Positions 5,568-10,372 of a stretch of DNA of 10,372 nucleotides are shown piece by piece. Source of the DNA: Flammeovirgaceae bacterium (GTDB lineage Bacteria > Bacteroidota > Bacteroidia > Cytophagales > Cyclobacteriaceae); contig QIDJ01000188.1 in assembly GCA_003228395.1 (NCBI GenBank), positions 1 to 10,372 of the forward strand, given 5' to 3'. The notes under the pieces were generated by a model. That model did no database searches. It was not told where the DNA came from and worked only from the letters and a program-made list of their open reading frames with translations. Both the position numbers and the translations under genes were made by a program. Every line of letters begins with the position of its first letter. Position 1 is the stretch's first letter.

Positions 5568-6605
5568 TTATTTATCAGGAAAATGATCCCATCCCTGCGC
5601 TTTTAATACGATCATCTGGTCCTGCTTCGTCACCATAACCGGTTCCTTCTCTTTCTTATCCATATATCCAATCAGATGAATATCGGGGTGCATTTCCACC
5701 TTTTTCAGGTCCTTTTGATTAATAGTAAATAACAACTCATAATCCTCCCCGCCATTTAATGCACAGGTCGCCGGATCAATTTTGAATTCAATAGCCGTAT
5801 TGTAAGTTAACTGGTCGATGGGTAATTTATCTTCAAATATCCTTGCCCCAATTCCGGATTGCCTGCATACATGCATCAGGTCAGAAGCAAGCCCATCAGA
5901 AATGTCGATCATCGATGTGGGTGAAAGCCCTGTGTCCCGGAACTCATAGATAATATCCATTCGGGCCTCCGGCTTCAGCTGCCGTTGCACAATATAGTCG
6001 AATCCTTCCAGTTTAGGCTGCATTTCAGGATTGGTCAGAAACACCTGTTTTTCTCTCTCGAGAATCTGCAGGCCCATATAGGCGCCGCCCAGATCGCCTG
6101 TAACACAGATGATATCCTTATCACTGGCGCCAGACCGGTACGCAACCTTTTCTTTATCGACTTCACCTAATACAGTGACTGAAATAAACAACCCCGAAGG
6201 CGATGCGGTGGTATCACCCCCAACGAGATCAACCTTGTAATTCAGGCAGGCAGCCTGCACACCTTCATACAACGCATCAATAGCCTCCACCGAAAACCGG
6301 TTACTGATCCCGATGTTCACTGTTATCTGCCGGGGTATCGCATTCATTGCCGCAATATCCGACACATTCGCTGCCACAGATTTGTAACCGAGGTGCTTAA
6401 TCGGCATATAGCTCAGGTCAAAATGTATGCCCTCAATGAGCTGGTCTGTAGTCAGGAGTAAATATTTCTCGCCCGTGTCAATAACGGCTGCATCATCTCC
6501 GATGCCTTTAATCGTTGAGGTGTTATGTATAACGGCGGTCTTGCTGATCCGGTCTATCAGTCCGAATTCTCCAAGCTGACCTATTTCAGTTCGTTTTTCA
6601 CTCAT
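5568..6605 (-). CDS. thiL: thiamine-monophosphate kinase
   Basis: 345 aa from the ATG at 6605. ThiL phosphorylates thiamine monophosphate with ATP to the active cofactor thiamine diphosphate, in the cytosol. Family motifs in order are GIGDDAAVI (34-42) and TTDQLIEGIHFD (52-63), the metal-binding aspartates; NVSDIAAMNA (80-89); DLVGGDTT (126-133); VTGDLGG (168-174) for nucleotide binding; MIDISDGLASDL (232-243); and GGEDYELLF (285-293). Length is normal. An in-frame ATG at 6635 would add ten residues, but the start at 6605 begins at the usual MSEKRTEIGQLGEFGLI position, has GAGG a few bases upstream, and overlaps the mce stop codon by 8 nt, which suits translational coupling. It is the second gene of an mce-thiL operon; the two pathways have no obvious biochemical link. 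Confidence 0.95.
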   Translation of the reverse strand: MSEKRTEIGQLGEFGLIDRISKTAVIHNTSTIKGIGDDAAVIDTGEKYLLLTTDQLIEGIHFDLSYMPIKHLGYKSVAANVSDIAAMNAIPRQITVNIGISNRFSVEAIDALYEGVQAACLNYKVDLVGGDTTASPSGLFISVTVLGEVDKEKVAYRSGASDKDIICVTGDLGGAYMGLQILEREKQVFLTNPEMQPKLEGFDYIVQRQLKPEARMDIIYEFRDTGLSPTSMIDISDGLASDLMHVCRQSGIGARIFEDKLPIDQLTYNTAIEFKIDPATCALNGGEDYELLFTINQKDLKKVEMHPDIHLIGYMDKKEKEPVMVTKQDQMIVLKAQGWDHFPDK

Positions 6606-7011
6606 TATTTCCTCGTATTTCCTGGCACAACTCAATTAGTACGCCGTTTGCTGATTTGGGGTGAACAAAACAAACCAACTTATTGTCCGCGCCTGGTTTC
6701 GGGGTTTCATTTAGCAGGACGAATCCCTCCTTTTTAAGCCGTTTCATTTCACTTTCAATATCAGCCACCTCAAAGGCAATATGGTGAATGCCTTCGCCTT
6801 TTTTTTCAATAAACCTCCTGATAGGAGAATCATCCGATATAGCCTCCAGCAACTCAATTTTCGACTCACCTATTTTGAAAAATGTAGTTGAAACACCTTC
6901 AGACGCCACATTTTCTACTTTATAGGCATTTTCATTCAAAAGCCCCGAAAACAACCGTTCCGACTCTTCAATGCTGTTTACGGCAATTCCAATATGTTCA
7001 ACCTTATTCAT
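6598..7011 (-). CDS. mce: methylmalonyl-CoA epimerase
   Basis: 137 aa, a single vicinal-oxygen-chelate (glyoxalase-fold) protein of typical epimerase length. It interconverts (2R)- and (2S)-methylmalonyl-CoA, linking propionyl-CoA carboxylation or succinate-propionate metabolism to B12-dependent methylmalonyl-CoA mutase. The metal-binding positions expected for the family are visible: His6 in VEHIGIAV, the acidic/amide position in KIELLE (Glu53), His76/77 in GIHHIAFEV, and Glu127 in GVLIELCQ. The paired beta-alpha-beta-beta-beta modules are clear (residues 1-60 and 74-130). The ATG at 7011 is preceded by a 94-bp divergent spacer shared with the IscA-type gene, and a TATTTTTG element lies at 7090-7097 on its strand. 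Its last codons overlap the start of thiL. The mutase genes are not in the window. Confidence 0.93.
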   Translation of the reverse strand: MNKVEHIGIAVNSIEESERLFSGLLNENAYKVENVASEGVSTTFFKIGESKIELLEAISDDSPIRRFIEKKGEGIHHIAFEVADIESEMKRLKKEGFVLLNETPKPGADNKLVCFVHPKSANGVLIELCQEIRGNNE

Positions 7012-7037
7012 TTTTTTCTCTTATACGTATTAAATTG

Positions 7038-7045
7038 TATTTTTG
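7038..7045 (+). promoter_or_regulatory. Bacteroidota-type -7 element for the IscA-type gene
   Basis: TATTTTTG matches TAnnTTTG exactly and lies 60 bp upstream of the ATG at 7106, giving a leader of about 55 nt. The same octamer occurs on the opposite strand at 7090-7097. Confidence 0.55.
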
Positions 7046-7062
7046 TACTTACACGAAGATCG

Positions 7063-7084
7063 AATTCCTTGCTAATAAGGAATT
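7063..7084. promoter_or_regulatory. 8-bp inverted repeat between divergent promoters
   Basis: The arms AATTCCTT (7063-7070) and AAGGAATT (7077-7084) are perfectly complementary and separated by 6 bases. The dyad lies between the two opposed -7 elements and would fall in the 5' leader of both mce and the IscA-type gene. It could be an operator for a dimeric regulator or an RNA hairpin in either leader. It is AT-rich and an 8-bp dyad can arise by chance in 10 kb, so the function is inferred from position only. Confidence 0.4.
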
Positions 7085-7089
7085 TAATT

Positions 7090-7097
7090 CAAAAATA
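7090..7097 (-). promoter_or_regulatory. Bacteroidota-type -7 element for mce-thiL
   Basis: On the minus strand this reads TATTTTTG, an exact TAnnTTTG match, 78 bp upstream of the mce ATG. It faces the identical plus-strand element at 7038-7045, so the two transcripts would overlap at their 5' ends by roughly 30 bases. Confidence 0.5.
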
Positions 7098-7105
7098 TAA
7101 TAAAT

Positions 7106-7432
7106 ATGGTAACTATAACTGATAAAGCGAAAGACCGGATCATCGAACTCCGGAAGAAAGAAGGGCACACCCAGGATTTCAATGTCAGGGTATCCGTAAA
7201 AGGCGGCGGATGCTCCGGGCTCATGTACGACCTGAGCTTTGACAATGAAGAAAAAGAATCCGATCATATTTATAAAGACAAAGGCGTAAAAATTTACGTG
7301 GATAAAAAAAGCCTTTTATACCTGATGGGGACCACCCTGGATTTTTCGGATGGACTGAACGGGAAAGGATTTCAATTCATTAACCCAAATGCGTCAAGAA
7401 CCTGCGGCTGCGGAGAAAGTTTTTCGATATAA
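7106..7432 (+). CDS. IscA/HesB/ErpA family iron-sulfur cluster assembly protein
   Basis: 108 aa from ATG 7106, the usual length of A-type Fe-S carrier proteins, which hold and pass on iron-sulfur clusters to apo-proteins in the cytosol. The three signature cysteines are present: Cys36 in VKGGGCSGLMYDL and Cys100 and Cys102 in SRTCGCGESF near the C-terminus. FINPNA before the last pair is also typical. By sequence alone IscA, SufA and ErpA are hard to separate; no isc or suf genes are adjacent. It is divergent from mce-thiL, sharing the 94-bp spacer with two facing promoter-like elements and a dyad. Proteins in the window that need such a cluster include RlmD (4Fe-4S) and possibly PurF. Confidence 0.94.
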   Translation: MVTITDKAKDRIIELRKKEGHTQDFNVRVSVKGGGCSGLMYDLSFDNEEKESDHIYKDKGVKIYVDKKSLLYLMGTTLDFSDGLNGKGFQFINPNASRTCGCGESFSI

Positions 7433-7488
7433 TTCAATTTGAAAGCAGAGAAAATAATTATCTTACACGCTCTGTTTTAATCTGAAAA

Positions 7489-8550
7489 ATGCCGGAACGA
7501 AATCACTTTATCTTCATAAGATTCATTCTCTTATTTGCATTTTTTTTCCTGAATCAATCACGATCCAGCGCTCAGATTACCCAGGCTGACAGCGTTTTAA
7601 AAAAAACGGAAGATTTCGTTCATAACATCCTGTACCAAAGTCACGATACATCCTATATCGCGAACTATTCAGACGAGCTTGCATTGAAAATACTTGGGGT
7701 CAATAAATACACTTATTTTCAGGTCAATGATAAAAATAAAAATTCCGCTTTAAGATACAGACCGGACAGGCAGATTAATCTGGGTTTTGGGGTCGCTTAT
7801 AAATGGTTTGCCATCGATGTAGCCTTTAATGTCGGTATTGTGGAAGACAGTGAGTTGGAAAACAAAAATTTCCTGGATTTCCAGGGAAGAATTTTCAGTC
7901 GCAAGCAGTACTTTGAAGGTACATTTCAATACTATTACGGGTATAAGGTGAATAAGATAAAGGGAGCGGATACAAACCTACCGGAATCCTCAAATATCAG
8001 GGAAGACATCCGGACTATCAATTTTGTATTACAGTATCTCTATGCGTTTAACTATGGCAGGTTTTCGCTAAAGGCCCCTTTTATTTTAAATGAAGTTCAG
8101 AAAAAGAGCGCCGGCAGTCTGATCGGTGGCGCTAATTTTTCATTGTATATCATGGATGCCGATTCTTCCGTAATTCCTCCTGAACTATCAGATGATTTTA
8201 CCGAAGCGCTGCATCTTCAGGATCTGAATGTTGCCAGCGTGGGGTTGAATATAGGCTATATGTATAGCTTCGTATGGAAAAAACGTTTATTCATCACATT
8301 GAGCTTTATTCCTGGTTTCAGTATTAACATGGGAGATTCCCGGGTGGTTGTAAGAGAACCTTTCAGAACAAATATCTCCCTGCGAATGCGAACCATGAAC
8401 GCAATAGGTTATAATGGGAGGCGTTTCTTTACAGGTATTCAGGTTTCAGGGAATATTATCAAAGTGAAGATTGACAAACGGCTGAATGTTGATGCAAGCC
8501 ATGGCAATTCAAAATTATTCATAGGCTATAGATTTTCGCAGGGAAAATAA
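7489..8550 (+). CDS. DUF4421 family outer-membrane beta-barrel protein
   Basis: 353 aa from ATG 7489. Residues 1-29 are a signal peptide (hydrophobic core FIRFILLFAFFF, cleavage probably after SSA). The N-terminal part of the mature protein, with YIANYSDELALKILG (57-71), NKYTYFQVND (72-81) and LRYRPDRQINLGFGVAYKWF (88-107), is what I recognise as the DUF4421 family of Bacteroidota. The remainder alternates short amphipathic beta strands rich in Tyr, Phe and Gly with polar turns, for example YFEGTFQYYYGYKV, RRFFTGIQVSGNII and the final KLFIGYRFSQGK, consistent with an outer-membrane barrel. The function of the family is unknown. It stands 56 bp after the IscA-type gene and 83 bp before another barrel gene in the same direction, so the two barrel genes may be coexpressed, but a promoter-like element at 8595-8602 allows separate expression. 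Confidence 0.82.
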   Translation: MPERNHFIFIRFILLFAFFFLNQSRSSAQITQADSVLKKTEDFVHNILYQSHDTSYIANYSDELALKILGVNKYTYFQVNDKNKNSALRYRPDRQINLGFGVAYKWFAIDVAFNVGIVEDSELENKNFLDFQGRIFSRKQYFEGTFQYYYGYKVNKIKGADTNLPESSNIREDIRTINFVLQYLYAFNYGRFSLKAPFILNEVQKKSAGSLIGGANFSLYIMDADSSVIPPELSDDFTEALHLQDLNVASVGLNIGYMYSFVWKKRLFITLSFIPGFSINMGDSRVVVREPFRTNISLRMRTMNAIGYNGRRFFTGIQVSGNIIKVKIDKRLNVDASHGNSKLFIGYRFSQGK

Positions 8551-8594
8551 CCCATTAGATACCGGTTTGTGATGTCGCCCAGGAGAATATTATT

Positions 8595-8602
8595 TAGTTT
8601 TG
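8595..8602 (+). promoter_or_regulatory. candidate -7 element of the DUF2490 gene
   Basis: TAGTTTTG matches TAnnTTTG and lies 31 bp before the ATG at 8634. A TTTG at 8566-8569 is about 25 bp upstream, a little far for a -33 element. Confidence 0.4.
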
Positions 8603-8633
8603 ATCTGTCTTTATTTAGCGCAGTTTTAGTCTG

Positions 8634-9401
8634 ATGTGTTTGTTAGTAAATTATATCAGGTATTACCTGAGATTTTCACCCGGCGCGGCGCTGTTTACAG
8701 TGATATCTCTTTTTAACGCGACGGAAAGCATGGGGCAAAATACAACCGATGTTGATTTTCAGACATGGACCGACTTTTCATTAAATGTTCATCTTACTAA
8801 CAAATCAAGGCTGGGAGGCGACGCCGGCATTAGGGGACTGGTCTCTTCGAAAGACTGGAATCAATTTTATATAAGGCCCACATATCGCTATTATTTTAAT
8901 CAAACGGTAAATGTATCAACGGGGGCGGCATTTTTTTATACGGTAAATAATACTTTGGGCAACGTTTCTGAGTTTCGTCTTTTTCAGGAAATAGATTTGC
9001 TCTGGCCAAACCTGACCGTCGTCACGTTCAACAACCGGTTCCGGCTGGAAGAAAGATTTTTTTTCTATGAAAGCCAAACCAAGACGAATGACTGGAATGC
9101 CAGGGGAAGATACGAACTCTATATTGAAAGCCGGGATTTTAACTTATTACAATTCTTACATAATATTTATCTGCTTGCTTCCCTGGAATATTTTTTGCCT
9201 TTCAACAACAGTGCGACAGAACTATTTATAAACCGCAACCGGTTGGTATTGGGTTTTGGCCAGCGGATATCTGCCAGGTTCAGGTACGATTTGCAGTATA
9301 TATGGCAGAAATCCAGGGAATTTTCAGACGAGGGATTCAAAACCAATGAAAATATTTTACGGCTGCGCTTGCATTATGATAAAAGGCGTGAGAATAAATG
9401 A
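8634..9401 (+). CDS. DUF2490 family outer-membrane beta-barrel protein
   Basis: 255 aa from ATG 8634. Residues 1-34 make a signal peptide (basic region with YIRYYLRF, core ALFTVISLF, cleavage probably before QNTTD). The mature protein starts with DVDFQTWTDFSLNVHLTNKSRL, a pattern of the DUF2490 family (first strand with Trp, then a strand describing a reference 'wiggly' barrel), and continues as alternating beta strands: FYIRPTYRYYF, VSTGAAFFYTV, FRLFQEIDLLW, NNRFRLEERFFF, RGRYELYIE, RNRLVLGFGQRIS and ENILRLRLHYD. About ten to twelve strands fit an outer-membrane barrel of unknown cargo. It follows the DUF4421 gene in the same direction. Its stop codon TGA at 9399-9401 is directly followed by the fragment-like ORF at 9415. 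Confidence 0.8.
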   Translation: MCLLVNYIRYYLRFSPGAALFTVISLFNATESMGQNTTDVDFQTWTDFSLNVHLTNKSRLGGDAGIRGLVSSKDWNQFYIRPTYRYYFNQTVNVSTGAAFFYTVNNTLGNVSEFRLFQEIDLLWPNLTVVTFNNRFRLEERFFFYESQTKTNDWNARGRYELYIESRDFNLLQFLHNIYLLASLEYFLPFNNSATELFINRNRLVLGFGQRISARFRYDLQYIWQKSREFSDEGFKTNENILRLRLHYDKRRENK

Positions 9402-9414
9402 TAAAAGTCTGTCA

Positions 9415-9648
9415 ATGAGACATTTTCCGGACATAGAACAAGGTGACGATTTATTCACGGGATATATGGGGCACGATGTGTTTGCTATTGAAGGCCAGCA
9501 ACTTATCAGAACATTTCCCATTTATACCAAGGGAGATACCAATCAGAATCCTACGGGAGGCTTTCGAAGACTTACCTATGGCTTATATCCGGGAGAGGCA
9601 ATGTGGCAATTAAAAATAGTGAAATCCGAAACTGTAATAAATCGATAA
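9415..9648 (+). pseudogene. short ORF resembling the C-terminal domain of a larger secreted-protein family, probable 5'-truncated remnant
   Basis: 77 codons from ATG 9415, beginning 13 bp after the DUF2490 stop. The frame is open further left (an ATG at 9376 is in frame), but that part overlaps the DUF2490 gene in another frame and has no independent support. The protein reads GYMGHDVFAIEGQQLIRTFP (16-35), then IYTKGDTNQNPTGGFRR (36-52) and YGLYPGEAMWQL (55-66). I recognise FPIYxxGDxNxxPTGG followed by a Tyr-rich strand and PGEAxW as the C-terminal end of small Bacteroidota and proteobacterial envelope proteins, which normally have a signal peptide and further N-terminal residues. No signal peptide is present here. 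Either the gene lost its 5' end by deletion next to DUF2490, or it is a genuinely short cytosolic protein. There is no internal stop codon. Confidence 0.5.
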
Positions 9649-9698
9649 AATAATCTGAATATTATAGGATTTAGAAATCAGTATTCCGTGCTATTTTT

Positions 9699-10372
9699 TC
9701 AATACGCCCGCACCAGCTTACCTTCCATGTAATTGGTAAATGACTTATTGACCACCTTATGACCTCCCGGCGTTGGGAAGTTTCCGGTAAAATACCAGTC
9801 GCCAGTGTGAGCAGGAATTGCTTTATGCAGGTTGTCAACAGTCTGATAGATCACATCCAGTTCGGCTGTCATGTCATCGGGCTTTACAATTTCTCCGATT
9901 TTTTGTGAAACTTCTTCATAGTCAAACAAATCATAAAGTTGCTTTACATGATTGACCGGTTCTTTTTCATTAGCTGACTGGAGGCATTTTTCATATACGT
10001 CATCGAGAATGTTTTCTTTCCCTGTGTCTTTAATAAGCTTCTCCAATGCTCTGAAAGCTACAAATTCATGCATTTTAGACATGTCAATGCCGTAACAATC
10101 CGGATACCGGATCTGCGGTGCAGATGAAACGATCACAATCTTCTTCGGGTTCAGTCTGTTAAGCATGGTAAGAATGCTCTTTTCCAGTGTAGTTCCTCTC
10201 ACTATGGAATCGTCGATCACTACCAATGTATCAATCTCTTTTTCTATGACTTCATAGGTAGTGTCATACACATGGGATACCAATTCGTTGCGGCTGTTAT
10301 CGTTGGTTATAAACGTTCGTAATTTCACATCCTTGCTGACGAGCTTCTCTATCCTTGGTTTAAATGATAAAA
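9699..10372 (-). CDS. purF: amidophosphoribosyltransferase (Bacteroidota long form), C-terminal part
   Basis: The frame is open to the right edge; 223 codons and the stop are visible, so the GTG at 10328 is an internal codon, not the start. PurF makes 5-phosphoribosylamine from PRPP and glutamine, the first step of purine synthesis. The PRPP-binding loop is clear at 10185-10226: VVIDDSIVRGTTL, preceded by the phosphoribosyltransferase strand KLRTFI. SSAPQIRYPDCYGIDMS follows, as in PurF. The C-terminal 110 residues, ending WYFTGNFPTPGGHKVVNKSF and then EGKLVRAY, are typical of the roughly 630-residue PurF of Bacteroidota rather than of the 505-residue E. coli enzyme. The glutaminase domain with its N-terminal Cys lies beyond the window. 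The TGA stop is at 9699-9701, 50 bp from the convergent fragment-like ORF. Confidence 0.92.
   Translation of the reverse strand, partial: LSFKPRIEKLVSKDVKLRTFITNDNSRNELVSHVYDTTYEVIEKEIDTLVVIDDSIVRGTTLEKSILTMLNRLNPKKIVIVSSAPQIRYPDCYGIDMSKMHEFVAFRALEKLIKDTGKENILDDVYEKCLQSANEKEPVNHVKQLYDLFDYEEVSQKIGEIVKPDDMTAELDVIYQTVDNLHKAIPAHTGDWYFTGNFPTPGGHKVVNKSFTNYMEGKLVRAY

Noticed and set aside
5551..5568. Hairpin ATCACCC / GGATGAT as a terminator between the convergent genes
   Set aside because: The stem contains a mismatch, and the T tract at 5541-5546 lies on the wrong side for plus-strand transcription; on the minus strand it reads as an A tract.
6606..6635. Upstream ATG at 6635 as the start of thiL
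   Set aside because: It adds ten residues not typical of the family and lies further inside mce; the ATG at 6605 has better spacing and a GAGG sequence before it.

Overview
The window looks like a piece of a Bacteroidota chromosome, probably an environmental Cytophagales/Chitinophagales-type relative. The grounds are the protein families (DUF4421 and DUF2490 barrels, a long-form PurF ending in KLVRAY, the unnamed small protein behind RlmD), several promoter elements of the Bacteroidota type TAnnTTTG, the near absence of Shine-Dalgarno sequences, and moderate GC. Family names come from recognising motifs by eye; no search was run.

Layout. At the left edge (minus strand) lies the N-terminal part of a lipoprotein glycoside hydrolase of family GH2, closest in motifs to exo-beta-D-glucosaminidase/beta-mannosidase enzymes. 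Divergent from it is a YihY/UPF0761 inner-membrane protein with a cytosolic winged-helix-like tail. Next come a minus-strand tRNA-Lys(UUU) and a plus-strand TPR / two-TM / SH3-like protein of BatE-like architecture. A 353-bp gene-free spacer follows, filled with short-period tandem repeats (7-bp and 8-bp units). Then comes rlmD (23S rRNA m5U methyltransferase with a 4Fe-4S cluster), followed 6 bp later by a small conserved protein of unknown function.

A 10-bp-period array separates this pair from the convergent mce-thiL operon (methylmalonyl-CoA epimerase and thiamine-monophosphate kinase, overlapping by 8 nt). Divergent from mce, across a 94-bp spacer with two face-to-face promoter-like elements and a dyad, is an IscA/HesB-type Fe-S protein. 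Two outer-membrane barrel proteins follow (DUF4421, DUF2490), then a 77-codon ORF that looks like the C-terminal end of a larger secreted-protein family. At the right edge (minus strand) is the C-terminal part of amidophosphoribosyltransferase PurF.

Most of the window is housekeeping: rRNA modification, thiamine cofactor activation, propionate/methylmalonyl-CoA metabolism, Fe-S assembly, purine synthesis. I see no defence island, insertion sequence, prophage or CRISPR. The most unusual material is non-coding: several unrelated short-unit tandem arrays confined to intergenic spacers, and the overlapping divergent promoter region between mce and the IscA-type gene.
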